From Nocardia sp. BMG111209 (GTDB taxonomy: Bacteria; Actinomycetota; Actinomycetes; Mycobacteriales; Mycobacteriaceae): DNA of 64,000 nucleotides. The first letter of the stretch is position 1; every line of letters starts with the position of its first letter. This document shows positions 1 to 15,492 of the stretch, one piece after another. The position numbers were made by a program, and so were the translations under genes. The notes below the pieces were generated by a model, which was not told where the DNA came from, did no database searches, and saw only the letters and a program-made list of their open reading frames with translations. The stretch is from the NCBI RefSeq assembly GCF_000381925.1, contig NZ_KB907307.1:2294001-2358000 (forward strand), read 5' to 3'.

Positions 1-2
1 GG

Positions 3-65
3 GCGATTCCGCACGGTCCGGCCATGTGTGCGTGCACCCTGGCCGCCCTCGGATGGGCGTCGTGA
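3..65 (+). CDS. C-terminal end of a probable type IV prepilin peptidase (A24 family), partial
   Basis: Only the last 20 codons are present, in frame 3, ending in TGA. The peptide starts [10 protein letters not shown] and continues as a short hydrophobic helix. This resembles the end of actinobacterial A24 prepilin peptidases, where a P-[HF]-G-P motif precedes the last membrane helix. In M. tuberculosis the gene of this family (Rv2551c) lies beside aroE and in the same neighbourhood as the chorismate synthase gene, which fits its position just before aroC. The match rests on one short motif, so the call is tentative; the rest of the gene lies outside the window. Confidence 0.42.
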   Translation, partial: AIPHGPAMCACTLAALGWAS

Positions 66-211
66 GACGCGCGCCGGGCGGAGGGCTGGGTCCCGGCGTT
101 GTGCGCATCCACGGTGGTCATGGCGTTGTGCGCGGCCGGAGCGCGGGCCGCGGCGCGCATCATGCCGGGCCATGTGTCGGGTCACCCGTGTTGACATGGA
201 AAGATGGACCC

Positions 212-1423
212 GTGTTGCGCTGGATTACTGCTGGAGAATCCCATGGTCCCGCCCTCGTCGCCATCCTCGAAGGAATGGCCGCCGGGGTCGAGGTGACCTC
301 CGCCGATGTCGCCGCGCAACTGGCGCGTCGCCGTCTCGGCTACGGCCGTGGCGCGCGGATGAAGTTCGAGGCCGACCAGGTCACCATTCTGGGCGGCGTC
401 CGCCACGGCCGCACGATGGGCGGTCCGGTCGCCATCCAGATCGGTAACAGCGAGTGGCCGAAGTGGACTCAGGTGATGTCCGCCGATCCGGTCGATCCCG
501 CGGAGCTGGCCGAGCAGGCGCGCAATGCCCCGCTGACCCGGCCGCGGCCCGGTCACGCCGACTTCGCCGGCATGCTCAAGTACGGCTTCGACGACGCTCG
601 CCCGGTGCTCGAGCGGGCCAGCGCGCGCGAGACCGCGGCCCGGGTCGCCGTCGGCACGGTCGCGCGGCAGTTCCTGCGGCAGGCGCTCGGTGTCGAGGTG
701 ATCTCGCACGTGGTGTCGATCGGCACCGCCGCGGCCACCGCCGGGCTGGTGCCCGCCGCCGACGATCTGGCCGCGATCGACGAGTCGCCGGTGCGGGCCT
801 TCGACAAGGAGGCCGAGGCGGCGATGATCGCCGAGATCGAGGCCGCCAAGAAGGACGGCGACACCCTCGGCGGCGTGGTCGAGGTGGTCGTCTCCGGCCT
901 GCCGATCGGACTGGGCTCGTTCACCAGTGGTGAGAACCGTCTCGACTCGCGGCTGGCCGCGGCGCTGATGGGCATCCAGGCGATCAAGGGTGTCGAGGTG
1001 GGCGACGGTTTCGAGACCGCCCGCCGCCGCGGCAGCCAGGCCCACGACGAGATGCGGCCCGGACCCGACGGCGTACTGCGGTCCACCAACCGGGCCGGCG
1101 GCCTGGAGGGCGGTATGACCAACGGCGAGGCGCTGCGGGTGCGGGCCGCCATGAAGCCCATCTCGACCGTGCCGCGCGCGCTCGCGACGGTCGACATGGC
1201 CACCGGCGACGAGGCCGTCGCGATCCATCAGCGCTCCGACGTGTGCGCGGTACCGGCCGCCGGTGTCGTCGCCGAGGCGATGGTCGCGCTGGTCGTCGCG
1301 CAAGCGGTGCTGGAGAAATTCGGCGGGGATTCGCTGCCGGAGACCATCGGCAACATCGACGGCTACCTGAAGCGGATCGCTGCCCGCCCGCATTTCGCGG
1401 GCCCGGTCGTGCAGGAGGCGTAG
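212..1423 (+). CDS. aroC: Chorismate synthase AroC
   Basis: Last step of the shikimate pathway in the cytoplasm: 5-enolpyruvylshikimate 3-phosphate to chorismate, with reduced FMN as cofactor. The protein has 403 residues, close to the usual actinobacterial length. It shows the family signatures GESHG at residues 8-12, [11 protein letters not shown] at about 40-50, the S-G-E-N-R-L-D-S-R segment in the middle and the Gly-rich [10 protein letters not shown] segment near 300. The GTG start is chosen because it gives the family N-terminus MLRWITAG and has a GGAAAG ribosome site about 9 bases upstream; the open frame extends further upstream without homology. Its stop is immediately followed by aroK, so aroC-aroK-aroB form one transcription unit. 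Confidence 0.97.
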   Translation: MLRWITAGESHGPALVAILEGMAAGVEVTSADVAAQLARRRLGYGRGARMKFEADQVTILGGVRHGRTMGGPVAIQIGNSEWPKWTQVMSADPVDPAELAEQARNAPLTRPRPGHADFAGMLKYGFDDARPVLERASARETAARVAVGTVARQFLRQALGVEVISHVVSIGTAAATAGLVPAADDLAAIDESPVRAFDKEAEAAMIAEIEAAKKDGDTLGGVVEVVVSGLPIGLGSFTSGENRLDSRLAAALMGIQAIKGVEVGDGFETARRRGSQAHDEMRPGPDGVLRSTNRAGGLEGGMTNGEALRVRAAMKPISTVPRALATVDMATGDEAVAIHQRSDVCAVPAAGVVAEAMVALVVAQAVLEKFGGDSLPETIGNIDGYLKRIAARPHFAGPVVQEA

Positions 1424-4589
<3,166 letters not shown>

Positions 4590-4913
4590 GCGCGCGCCGA
4601 CGGCCGGCCCAGGCCCGCCAGTCCTCGAGGACCACCACAGACGGGCTGGTCATCGAGGATTTCGGCATGGGGTAAAGACGGCCTGCATCGAGGTTCCTCG
4701 AGCTACCCGGCCCTTCGAACGAGTCACCAGCCAGCGCAGGACACCACCCGAGCCGCTTCACTCGACCGCATCGAGCGCGACCGGATGCCTCACCCACCTG
4801 GTACTGAGCGATCAGACAGCCGACCCAACGTACCCAGTCGGACGGACGCTCCGACATGGCCCACGGACAGCCGGTCCGACTCAGCGATCAGGCAGCCGCT
4901 CCAGCCCGGACCG
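4590..4913. other. Gene-free stretch between convergent aroB and the B-4DMT gene
   Basis: No reading frame here has a plausible start, ribosome site and recognisable product. Codon-position composition is mixed. It may contain the end of the aro transcript, but I see no strong hairpin. It lies at one edge of the block whose orientation differs from M. tuberculosis. Confidence 0.6.
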
Positions 4914-5366
4914 TCAGGCGGTCACCGCGGCGCCGCTGCGGTGTTCGCGGCCGGCCAGGAAGCGGCCGAGGGCGACGCCCGCCATGGCGGGGACGAAGAT
5001 CAGCAGGACGATGAAGGATGCGCCCGCGGTGAGTTCGAAGACGAGGCTGTTGCCGCCGAGGTCGAGTTTCGGCACCAGGTCGAGCAGCCAGGACACCAGG
5101 CCGCTGCCCAGGCCGCCGGCGATGCCCGCCTTCAGCCAGCGCACGGTGAGGTCGGCGCCGCCTCGGTCGGGGTCGGGATTCGCCTGGCGGTCGCTGCGGC
5201 CGTCGGCCAGGCCCCAGGCCGCGACGGCGACGATGATGACCGCCAGGCACAGGATGCGCAGCCAGGAGCCCTCGGTCGGCCAGTAGATCATGGCGAAACC
5301 CAGCAGGGCCCGCAGCACCACCACCAGCACACCGAACGCCGTCGCACGCAACACCCACGCACCCAT
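4914..5366 (-). CDS. B-4DMT family small membrane protein
   Basis: A 150-residue integral membrane protein resembling the actinobacterial B-4DMT (bacterial four-helix drug/metabolite transporter-like) family. Four hydrophobic segments are visible: about residues 5-28, 37-53, 80-97 and 110-138. Between helices 2 and 3 is a conserved-looking polar loop ANPDPDRGGADLTVRWLKA, a pattern I associate with this family. The ATG giving MGAWVLRA is preferred over upstream in-frame starts, which add an Arg-rich non-homologous stretch. Substrate is unknown. It converges with aroB. Confidence 0.72.
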   Translation of the reverse strand: MGAWVLRATAFGVLVVVLRALLGFAMIYWPTEGSWLRILCLAVIIVAVAAWGLADGRSDRQANPDPDRGGADLTVRWLKAGIAGGLGSGLVSWLLDLVPKLDLGGNSLVFELTAGASFIVLLIFVPAMAGVALGRFLAGREHRSGAAVTA

Positions 5367-5545
5367 GTCGACCACCCTAACCCGAACCTGTCTAAGAAAT
5401 CCGATAAACAGTAACCGGTTCCAGGAACGTCGCCGGTACCGGACTCCCGAGATGACACGAACCGATCGGTCTTGTGATTGAGCGTGCCGGTAACGGGTCA
5501 CACCGCCCTCGAGGCCGGGAAATCCCCGGCGGAGGGAGGAGGACC

Positions 5546-5764
5546 ATGTCCACGACCATCGCCCGCCTCGTCGTCGCAGCCCTGCTCGGTGCACTGATCG
5601 TCATGAGCGGCAACGGGATTCGCCATGCCACGCTCGCCGTCGACGAGTGCCACGAGGGGTTCTGCGAGGACTCGCCGAAGGTGCCCGTGCTGGTACCCGG
5701 GAGCGGTGCCACGGTTCCGGTCGCCGGCTGGGCGCGTCTGCTGTCCACCGGGAGTGCGGGCTAG
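5546..5764 (+). CDS. Small exported or membrane-anchored protein with a cysteine pair
   Basis: A 72-residue ORF not assigned to a family. The ATG is preceded by a very strong GGAGGGAGGAGGA ribosome site, the best argument that it is real. Residues 5-22 form one hydrophobic segment that could be a signal peptide or anchor. Outside it is a short acidic segment with two cysteines five residues apart (DECHEGFCED), followed by a Val/Pro/Gly-rich tail. It ends 5 bases before the end of the convergent aroE. It could act at the cell surface; nothing more specific can be said. Confidence 0.55.
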   Translation: MSTTIARLVVAALLGALIVMSGNGIRHATLAVDECHEGFCEDSPKVPVLVPGSGATVPVAGWARLLSTGSAG

Positions 5765-5769
5765 CGGGC

Positions 5770-6627
5770 TCAGGCGTCGAGAGCCGCGGCCATCGCGGCC
5801 TTCGGCGCCGGGCGGCCGGTGAAATGCTCGACCTGCCGGTACGCCTGGTTCAGCAGCATGTCCAGGCCGCTGACCACCGTGTGACCGGCCCGCCGCACGG
5901 CTTGCGCCAGTGCGGTCGGCCACGGGTCGTAGATGGCGTCCAGTACCACCGGCGCGACGGCGACCGCGTCCACCACGGCGGCTACTCCGGCGGACGGCAC
6001 GGTGCTCACCGCGGCGTCGGCCACCGACGCGGCCGCGCGGATCGACGCGTCGTCGAATCCGATCAGTGCCGTCTCCAAGCCCAGGCGCGCGGCCAGTTCG
6101 AGAGTGCTCGCGGCCCGGCCGGCATCGCGGGCCACCACCGTGACGGCACGCGCACCCAGTTCGGACAGTGCGAGCAGCGCCGGGCGAGCAGTGCCGCCGG
6201 CGCCCAGCAGCACCGCGCTGTCGATCTTCTCGACGCCACCCTCCTGCAGCGCGCCGCGCACGCCGTCGATATCGGTGCAGTCCGCGTACCACCCGCCGGT
6301 GGTGCGGACCAGGGTGTTCACCGAGCCGACGAGCAACGCCCGCTCGGTGTGCTCGGCGGCGTATTCCAGCGCCGCGACCTTGCCCGGCATGGTCACCGAC
6401 AGGCCGATCCACTCCGGCCCGAGCCCGTCGACCAGGCCCGGCAGCTGCTCGCCGGTGCATTCGATGCGGTCGTAGGTCCAATCCAGGCCGAGCGCCCGAT
6501 AGGCGGCCAGATGCAGCTGCGGTGAGCGCGAATGCACGATCGGGCTGCCGAGTACCGCCGCGCGGCGGCCGTGGCGGCTGCCGCCGTCGACCGCGAGTTC
6601 CACCGCGTCGGGCCGGCTATCGTCCAC
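5770..6627 (-). CDS. aroE: Shikimate dehydrogenase AroE
   Basis: NADPH-dependent reduction of 3-dehydroshikimate to shikimate. The 285-residue protein shows the substrate-binding SPIVHSRSPQLH near residue 28, the catalytic lysine in LSVTMPGKV near 80, the aspartate region in DCTDIDG near 117, the nucleotide loop LLGAGGTARPAL near 140 and the C-terminal SGLDMLLNQA. The first 20 residues are a polar extension; a later start is possible. Its start overlaps the end of mltG by 11 bases, making it the last gene of the alaS-ruvX-mltG-aroE run, the order seen in M. tuberculosis (Rv2555c-Rv2552c). Confidence 0.95.
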   Translation of the reverse strand: MDDSRPDAVELAVDGGSRHGRRAAVLGSPIVHSRSPQLHLAAYRALGLDWTYDRIECTGEQLPGLVDGLGPEWIGLSVTMPGKVAALEYAAEHTERALLVGSVNTLVRTTGGWYADCTDIDGVRGALQEGGVEKIDSAVLLGAGGTARPALLALSELGARAVTVVARDAGRAASTLELAARLGLETALIGFDDASIRAAASVADAAVSTVPSAGVAAVVDAVAVAPVVLDAIYDPWPTALAQAVRRAGHTVVSGLDMLLNQAYRQVEHFTGRPAPKAAMAAALDA

Positions 6628-8920
6628 TGTCCAGAATTCCGCTCTGCCGGGCGCGTTCGATATTGCGCAGATGTTCGCTGTAACTGTCGGTGAACAGGGT
6701 GGTTCCCTGCTTGTCGACGGTCACGAAATACAACCACGGCCCGGGGGCGGGATTCTCGATGGCTCGCAGCGCGTCCAGCGACGGCGACGAGATCGGCGTC
6801 GCGGGCAGGCCGGACATCGCGTAGGTGTTCCAGGGTGTCCGTTTCGCCCGGTCGGAGTCGGTGGTGGCCACCTCGGTGCGGTCGAGGGTGTAGTTGACCG
6901 TCGAGTCGAACTGCAGCGGCTGGTTGACCGCGAGCCGGTTCACGATGACCCGCGCCACCTTCGACATGTCGGCCGGCAACGCCTCCCGCTCCACCAGCGA
7001 CGCCGCCGTCAACGCCTGATACGGATTCAGGTTGTTGGCGCCCGCGCCGGTACTCAGCCCGGTCGACTCGTAGCCGTGCGCGCTCGCGGCCACCAGCTGC
7101 GCGATGATCTGCGCGGGTGTGCCGCTGGGGTCGAAATCCAAGGTGCCGACCGCGATCAGGCCCTCCAGCTGACGGCTGCGGTCCGGCGCCTGCCGGACCG
7201 AGTCCATCGCCCAGGCCGGCACCCCCAGTCCGGCCGGATCGCCCGCACCGGCGGCATCCAGCTGGTCGTAGGTGACGCACTTCTTGTCGGCGTTCGTGCC
7301 GATGCAGCTGGCGTCGGCGATCTTGCGGTAGATGCCCTCCATCCGCGCGCCGGTGTTGACGTCGTTCGAGTCGTGCAGCTGACGTCCGCTGGACACCACC
7401 ACATTGCCGACCCGGGCGTCCTTGCTCACCAGCGCGGCCGCCGCGTCGGTGCCCTTGCTGTGCGAGGGCACCGCGTAGAAGCCCGGCTGCACCGACTTCA
7501 TCTCGGTGTTGCGCACGGCCGCCTCGTAGAAGGCGCCCGTACTGGCCACGACCCCCTTGGCGAGCATGGTCTTGGCGATCTGCTGCGAGGTGTCACCCGG
7601 CTGCACCTGGACGACCACCAGCGGGCCCGCCGGACCCGAGAAGTCCTCGGGCCCACCGAATTTCCCGCTGATGAACTTGAATCCCGCATATCCGCCGGCC
7701 GTGACGAACAGGACCGCGATCAGGGTGCTGAGCAGAACCGTGTTGCGGCGGCGGCGCTTCCGCTCGGCCGCGCGGCGGGACGCGGCCCGGGAGCTGCGGC
7801 TGCCGCGTCCGCCACCGGATTTCGCACGCTTCGCCGACCGCGCGGACCCCGTCCGGGTGCGCGATGACGGTGTGGTGACCACGGGTAAATTCTCGTCCGT
7901 ATCGTACGCATCGTCCCGATAACGCGGAATTACGGTCGTGTCGTCGTCCTCGTAGACGTCGTACGGCCGGTCGGCGCGGTCGCGGCTGCCACGTCCCCGG
8001 CCGGAATTCCGCCGGCCCGCGGGCGGCGTCTCCCGCGCGGGGGGCACCGCGGGCGTCTCCCGGCTGGGTGGCGCGGTAGCGGACGCCCGGCGGGGACGGG
8101 ATACCGGCGTCGTCGCCGCACGGGCCGCGGGGACGTCACGATCGCGCGGATCGTGGCCCGGGGCCTCGTAGTCGTCGTACTCGTCCTCGTCGTACTCGTC
8201 GTCCGGGTCCGGATAGCCGGCTGCCGGCCGGCCGTACGCCGGATCCGCGGGTGCGGCAGCGGCGTACGCGGGATTCATCGGGCCGGACGCGGGATAGCCC
8301 GGATCGGCATAGGTTCCGTTCGCACGCGCCGCATAGCCGGGATCGACAGGCGCCACTGCATGCGCCGGATACCCGGGATCGACAGGTACGGCCGCCGGGT
8401 AACCGGGATCGACAGGCGCCACCGCATGCGCCGGATACCCCGGATCAACAGGTGCTGCCACCCGCGCCGCGTAACCGGGATCGACAGGCGCCACCGCGTG
8501 CGCCGGATAGCCGGGATCGACGGGTGCCGCCACCCGCGCCGCATAGCCGGGATCGACAGGTACTGCCGCATGCGCGGGATAGCCGGGGTCGACAGGCGCC
8601 GCCGCATGCGCCGGATACCCGGGGTCGACAGGTGCGGCATAGCCGGGGTCGGCATGACGCGGCGCGGCATAGTCGGGATCCGCGTAGCCGGGTGCGACAC
8701 CGTCCGGGTCCGCGTAGCCGAGGTCCGGATAGTCGCGGCTCGGGTAGCCGGGTTCGGCGTAGTCGTACTCGTCGTCGTCGGACACGGCCGCATGCCGGGC
8801 CCGGCGGCGGGTCGGCACCGGCCGATCGTCGTCTCCCCAGTCCTGATCCTCGCGCCGGTACCGGCGCGCCTCGGTCTCCTGTTGGATTCGCTCTTCGGCC
8901 CGAGTCCAGCGGTCGCTCAT
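6617..8920 (-). CDS. mltG: Endolytic murein transglycosylase MltG (YceG) with long repeat-bearing cytoplasmic N-terminus
   Basis: Cleaves nascent glycan strands at the membrane, limiting peptidoglycan strand length. The protein has 767 residues, far more than the E. coli enzyme (340). Residues 1 to about 390 are acidic, Asp/Tyr/Pro/Ala-rich and then basic, predicted disordered and cytoplasmic, and include nine units of a 12-residue [10 protein letters not shown] repeat. One membrane helix follows (about 392-414), then the YceG domain. The catalytic glutamate is in ASLVEREAL at about residue 641, equivalent to E. coli E218, and the later Asn-rich P-I-S-S-P-S motif is present. ATGA overlap with ruvX upstream indicates coupled translation. 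Confidence 0.93.
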   Translation of the reverse strand: MSDRWTRAEERIQQETEARRYRREDQDWGDDDRPVPTRRRARHAAVSDDDEYDYAEPGYPSRDYPDLGYADPDGVAPGYADPDYAAPRHADPGYAAPVDPGYPAHAAAPVDPGYPAHAAVPVDPGYAARVAAPVDPGYPAHAVAPVDPGYAARVAAPVDPGYPAHAVAPVDPGYPAAVPVDPGYPAHAVAPVDPGYAARANGTYADPGYPASGPMNPAYAAAAPADPAYGRPAAGYPDPDDEYDEDEYDDYEAPGHDPRDRDVPAARAATTPVSRPRRASATAPPSRETPAVPPARETPPAGRRNSGRGRGSRDRADRPYDVYEDDDTTVIPRYRDDAYDTDENLPVVTTPSSRTRTGSARSAKRAKSGGGRGSRSSRAASRRAAERKRRRRNTVLLSTLIAVLFVTAGGYAGFKFISGKFGGPEDFSGPAGPLVVVQVQPGDTSQQIAKTMLAKGVVASTGAFYEAAVRNTEMKSVQPGFYAVPSHSKGTDAAAALVSKDARVGNVVVSSGRQLHDSNDVNTGARMEGIYRKIADASCIGTNADKKCVTYDQLDAAGAGDPAGLGVPAWAMDSVRQAPDRSRQLEGLIAVGTLDFDPSGTPAQIIAQLVAASAHGYESTGLSTGAGANNLNPYQALTAASLVEREALPADMSKVARVIVNRLAVNQPLQFDSTVNYTLDRTEVATTDSDRAKRTPWNTYAMSGLPATPISSPSLDALRAIENPAPGPWLYFVTVDKQGTTLFTDSYSEHLRNIERARQSGILDSGR
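8338..8648 (-). repeat. 36-bp tandem repeat within mltG
   Basis: Nine units, most of 36 bases and some shorter, each containing GGATCGACAGG on the plus strand. On the coding strand they encode [12 protein letters not shown] or [12 protein letters not shown]. Some units are nearly identical and unit lengths are multiples of three, so copy number can change without breaking the frame. Boundaries are approximate. Confidence 0.85.
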
Positions 8921-9506
8921 TCGAGCACCTCGCCGCGTCCGTCACCGGCCGACCTCAACACCGCACTCCGTTCGTCCAACCAGCCCTGCAGGATCGCGAC
9001 AGCGGCCGCCTGGTCGATCATCCGCCGCTGGCCACGTGTGCGAACTCCGCTCTCCCGCAACGCACGTGCAGCTGACACGGTAGTCAAACGTTCGTCGGAA
9101 AGTCGTATGGGTAGCTGGGGTAACAGCTCTCGCAAACTCTTCGCGAAATCGACAGCGAAGCGCGCTGACGTGCCGTTTTCACCCCGAAGCGTGCGAGGAA
9201 GACCGACCACGACCTCGACGGCCTCATATTCCAGCACAATTTCAGCAATCCTCGCGAGATCGGGTGCTTTCGCACCTTTTCCGCCGCCCGCCCGGCCGGG
9301 CCCGCTCTTGCCGCCACCGGGCCGCACCACGGTCTCCACCGGGGTCGCCAGAATCCCGTCCGGGTCGCTGGCGGCGACACCGATGCGGACGGTGCCCACA
9401 TCGATGCCGATCCGCCTGCCACGGCCGGGATCGGTTGCGGCACTGGGTCGATCGCTACCCACTCGGGCTGGGTCGGGCGACGACTCCGAGTGCTCGGAAC
9501 TGTCCA

Positions 9507-9507
<1 letters not shown>
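8917..9507 (-). CDS. ruvX: Putative pre-16S rRNA nuclease / Holliday junction resolvase RuvX (YqgF)
   Basis: RNase H-fold protein of the YqgF family, implicated in 16S rRNA 5' maturation and in recombination. It has 196 residues against about 140 in E. coli. The first aspartate lies in [12 protein letters not shown] near residue 35, the second conserved acidic motif in [10 protein letters not shown] near 110, and the third in RLSDERLTT near 140. An unusual Gly/Lys-rich insert follows the first strand region (about residues 64-85). The start overlaps the alaS stop by one base and its stop overlaps the mltG start, as in other actinobacteria. Confidence 0.93.
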
Positions 9508-12176
<2,669 letters not shown>

Positions 12177-12219
12177 TTAGCCTACCGGGCGCCGGCCGAC
12201 CGGTTTTACGCGGCAGGAG

Positions 12220-13569
12220 CTACTTTCCCCGCACGATGCGGCGCAGCTTGGTCACCCGCGGGCCGACCTCACGTTCGTATCCGTGGTCGGTCGGACGGTA
12301 GTAGTCGATGCCCACCAGCTCGTCCGGCGGGTACTGCTGGGGCAGCACGCCGTCGGGGTGATCATGCGGATACCGGTAGCCCTGCGCGTTCCCCAGCGCG
12401 GCCGCGCCGGCATAGTGCCCGTCGCGCAGATGCGGCGGCACGGCGCCGGCCTTGCCCGCGCGGATATCGGCGAGGGCCGCGCCGATGGCGGCCGGTACCG
12501 CACCCGATTTCGGGGCCGTGGCGATGTGGATGGTGGCGTGGGTGAGCGCCAGCTGCGCCTCGGGCATGCCGACGAGCTGGACGACCTGTGCGGCGGCCAC
12601 GGCGGTCTGCAGCGCGGTGGGATCGGCCATGCCGACCTCCTCGCTGGCCTGGATCATCAACCGCCGGGCGATGAACCGCGGATCCTCGCCCGCGCTGATC
12701 ATCCGGGCCAGATAGTGCAGCGCGGCGTCGACATCGGAGCCGCGCAGCGATTTGATGAACGCGCTGATCACGTCGTAGTGCTGGTCGCCCGCGCGGTCGT
12801 AGCGCACCGCCGCCTTGTCGACGCTGGCCTCGACCAGATCGACGTCGACCGTGCCGTCCAGCGACGATTCCGCGGACGCCTCCAGCGCCGTCAGCGAACG
12901 CCGCGCATCGCCACCGGCGATGCGGACGATGTGGTCCAGTGCCGCCTCGGTGACGGTGTAGGCGCCGCCGAGACCTCGTGGATCCGCGATCGCGCGCCGC
13001 AGCACCTCGCGAATATCGTTGTCGGACAACGATTGCAGTTGCAACACCAGCGACCGGGACAGCAACGGGGACACCACCGAGAACGACGGGTTCTCGGTGG
13101 TCGCGCCGACCAGCAGCACCACCCGGTTCTCCACCGCGGCCAGCAGCGCGTCCTGCTGGGTCTTGGAGAAGCGGTGCACCTCGTCGATGAACAGCACGGT
13201 CTGTTCCCCGGCGAGCAGGCGCCGACGGGCCACGTCGATGACCGCGCGCACCTCCTTCACGCCGGCCGACAGCGCCGACAGCGCCTCGAACCGGCGGCCG
13301 GTGGCCTGCGAGATCAGCGAGGCCAGGGTGGTCTTGCCGGTGCCCGGCGGCCCGTACAGCAGAACCGACGCCGCACCCGAACCGTCGATCAGCCGCCGCA
13401 GCGGTGAGCCCGGACCGAGCAGATGCCGCTGCCCGACCACCTCGTCGAGGCTGCGCGGGCGCATCCGCACCGCCAGCGGGGCCGACTGCCCGGCCGATTC
13501 GCCCATCCGGAACTCGCCGGCGGCGCCGTCCGCGGGCTCCCCCGGAGCGTCGAAGAGGCCCTCGGTCAT
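12220..13569 (-). CDS. rarA: Replication-associated recombination protein A (RarA/MgsA) AAA+ ATPase
   Basis: Clamp-loader-like AAA+ ATPase acting at stalled replication forks; M. tuberculosis Rv2559c is the family member next to alaS. It has 449 residues. Walker [10 protein letters not shown] is near residue 74 and Walker [20 protein letters not shown] near 126, followed by sensor 1 GATTENPSF and the C-terminal MgsA domain with [14 protein letters not shown] and [14 protein letters not shown]. The ATG has a GGGGTGG site close upstream. It is divergent from the CocE-type hydrolase and separated from alaS by only 43 bases. Confidence 0.95.
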   Translation of the reverse strand: MTEGLFDAPGEPADGAAGEFRMGESAGQSAPLAVRMRPRSLDEVVGQRHLLGPGSPLRRLIDGSGAASVLLYGPPGTGKTTLASLISQATGRRFEALSALSAGVKEVRAVIDVARRRLLAGEQTVLFIDEVHRFSKTQQDALLAAVENRVVLLVGATTENPSFSVVSPLLSRSLVLQLQSLSDNDIREVLRRAIADPRGLGGAYTVTEAALDHIVRIAGGDARRSLTALEASAESSLDGTVDVDLVEASVDKAAVRYDRAGDQHYDVISAFIKSLRGSDVDAALHYLARMISAGEDPRFIARRLMIQASEEVGMADPTALQTAVAAAQVVQLVGMPEAQLALTHATIHIATAPKSGAVPAAIGAALADIRAGKAGAVPPHLRDGHYAGAAALGNAQGYRYPHDHPDGVLPQQYPPDELVGIDYYRPTDHGYEREVGPRVTKLRRIVRGK

Positions 13570-13736
13570 GCCGCGACCACCCCGTGCGGCACCGCCGCGA
13601 CTCCCCCGACAACCACCCGGCCCTCGCTCACGAACCGACGGTACCGCCGTTGTCCGACAACTCCGCCACGCACCGGCTATCTTTCCTTCGGAAACCGGGT
13701 CGCCACCGGGCGATCCTCAGGACGAAATCGCGGAGC

Positions 13737-15401
13737 ATGACGGTCATCGACGACAGCATTCCCACCGGACGCGGCCTCCTCGACCGACTGGTCGATGACG
13801 CCGCACGCAGACTTCTGAAACTCCCCACCGGGACAGTGGACTATACGATCACCCGTGACCTGCGGATTCCGACCCGCGACGGGCTGGAACTGGCGGCCGA
13901 CCTGTATCGGCCGCTGGACGATCCGATCGGGACGGTGCTGGTGCGCGGGCCCTACGGCCGCGGTCTCACCATGACGCTGACGACGGCACGCCTGTGCGCG
14001 TCCCACGGCTATCAGGTGCTGTTCGTGTCCAGCCGCGGCACGTTCGGCTCGGGCGGCATCTTCCAGCCGGCCCGCACCGAGGCCGACGACGGCCAGGACG
14101 TGCTGTTCTGGATGTACAAACAGGACTGGTACACCGGCTCCTTCGCCACCGTCGGCGCGTCCTATCTCGGCTTCACGCAGTGGGCGCTGATGTCGGACAC
14201 GCCGGTGCAGCCGGCCGCGGCCGTGGTGGTGATGGCCCCGCACGACTTCAGCCGCCATCACTGGGGTACCGGCGCCTTCAATCTGGACATGCTCGCCTGG
14301 AGCGAGATGATCGCGCACCAGGAGGACCCGGGCGCGCGCAATCCGCTGCGCCGCCTCCGCACCGCGCGGGCCATGCGCCCGGTGCTGGACGGGCTGCCGC
14401 TGGCCGACGTCGCGGAGAAGCACTTCGGGGGTGCGGCCCCGTGGTATCGCGACATCGTCACCCACCCCGATCTGTCGGATCCGTACTGGGCGCCGCTGCA
14501 GCAGCGAGCGGCGCTGGAGAAGGTCGAGACGCCGGTCCTGCTGATCGGTGGCTGGCAGGACCTGTTCCTCGAGCAGACCGTGCGGCAGTACACCCGATTG
14601 CAGGAGCGCGACGTCGACGTGGCGCTGACCATCGGGCCCTGGACCCACCTGGAGATGGCGACCAAGGCCGCCGGCCTGATCGCCACCCAGACCCTGGAGT
14701 GGCTGGACGAACATCTCGCCGAACGCGAGGACCGGACCACCCGGAAGGCGGCGGTCCAGGTGTATGTCACCGGCGCGGACGAGTGGCGCGAGGATCTGGA
14801 GACCTGGCCGCCGGACACCGAGGACTTCGAGCTGTTCCTCGGACCCGGCCGCGCGCTGGTCGAGCAGCCGTCGCTGCAACCCACCTCGCCGCTGAGCTTC
14901 ACCTTCGATCCCGCGGCGCCGACGCCGACGGTCGGCGGACCGCTGATGCGCGGTGGCGGCTACCGCGACGACGGCAAACTGGTCGCCCGCAACGACGTCC
15001 TCACCTTCACCGGCGATCTGCTCACCAAGTCCGTCCAGGTGTTCGGCACGCCGGTCGTGGACCTCGACCACAGCACCGACAACCCACACGCCGACCTGTT
15101 CGTCCGGCTCAGCGACGTGGACGGCCAGGGCCGCTCCCGCAGCATCACCGAGGGTTACGTACGGCTGGATCCGGAGCGCGAGGAAGGTCCGGTCATCGTC
15201 CGGATGCGCCCGACCGCCCATCGGTTCGAGCCCGGACACCGGATCCGGCTGATCGTCGCCGGCGGCTCCCATCCGCAGTTCGCGCGCAATCTGGGCACGG
15301 GTGAGAATCCGGGCACCGGCTCCGAACTGCGGCCGTCGACGCACACCGTGCAGTACGACGCGCAGCACCCGTCCTGCCTGGTACTGCCGGTCGTGAGCTG
15401 A
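13737..15401 (+). CDS. CocE/NonD family alpha/beta hydrolase (X-Pro dipeptidyl-peptidase-like)
   Basis: A 554-residue serine hydrolase of the CocE/NonD family, whose members act on esters, amides or acyl-proline peptides. The N-terminal catalytic domain starts with RIPTRDGLELAADLYRP. The nucleophile is S142 in GASYLGF, the aspartate D275 in GGWQDLF, and the histidine H304 in GPWTHLEM. The C-terminal X-Pro jelly-roll domain is seen from about residue 360 (LSFTFDPAAPTPTVGG) to the end, with SHPQFARN near the C-terminus. No signal peptide, so probably cytoplasmic. The chosen ATG follows a CGGAG site closely and gives a domain-sized N-terminus; the open frame continues upstream without similarity. 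Substrate unknown. Confidence 0.9.
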   Translation: MTVIDDSIPTGRGLLDRLVDDAARRLLKLPTGTVDYTITRDLRIPTRDGLELAADLYRPLDDPIGTVLVRGPYGRGLTMTLTTARLCASHGYQVLFVSSRGTFGSGGIFQPARTEADDGQDVLFWMYKQDWYTGSFATVGASYLGFTQWALMSDTPVQPAAAVVVMAPHDFSRHHWGTGAFNLDMLAWSEMIAHQEDPGARNPLRRLRTARAMRPVLDGLPLADVAEKHFGGAAPWYRDIVTHPDLSDPYWAPLQQRAALEKVETPVLLIGGWQDLFLEQTVRQYTRLQERDVDVALTIGPWTHLEMATKAAGLIATQTLEWLDEHLAEREDRTTRKAAVQVYVTGADEWREDLETWPPDTEDFELFLGPGRALVEQPSLQPTSPLSFTFDPAAPTPTVGGPLMRGGGYRDDGKLVARNDVLTFTGDLLTKSVQVFGTPVVDLDHSTDNPHADLFVRLSDVDGQGRSRSITEGYVRLDPEREEGPVIVRMRPTAHRFEPGHRIRLIVAGGSHPQFARNLGTGENPGTGSELRPSTHTVQYDAQHPSCLVLPVVS

Positions 15402-15404
15402 GAA

Positions 15405-15444
15405 CGGCCCGGTGCCGGCCGCGGAATGCGGCGGCACCGGGCCG
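15405..15444. terminator. Bidirectional hairpin between convergent genes
   Basis: Inverted repeat CGGCCCGGTGCCG (15405-15417) and CGGCACCGGGCCG (15432-15444), a perfect 13-bp stem with a 14-base loop, immediately after the stop of the CocE-type hydrolase and before the end of the convergent phosphotransferase. No T-tract, as is usual for high-GC actinobacteria. Confidence 0.75.
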
Positions 15445-15492
15445 GACGTGCTCGCAATGCCGTGCCGCGCCGGATTCCCGGCGGCGGCGCGG

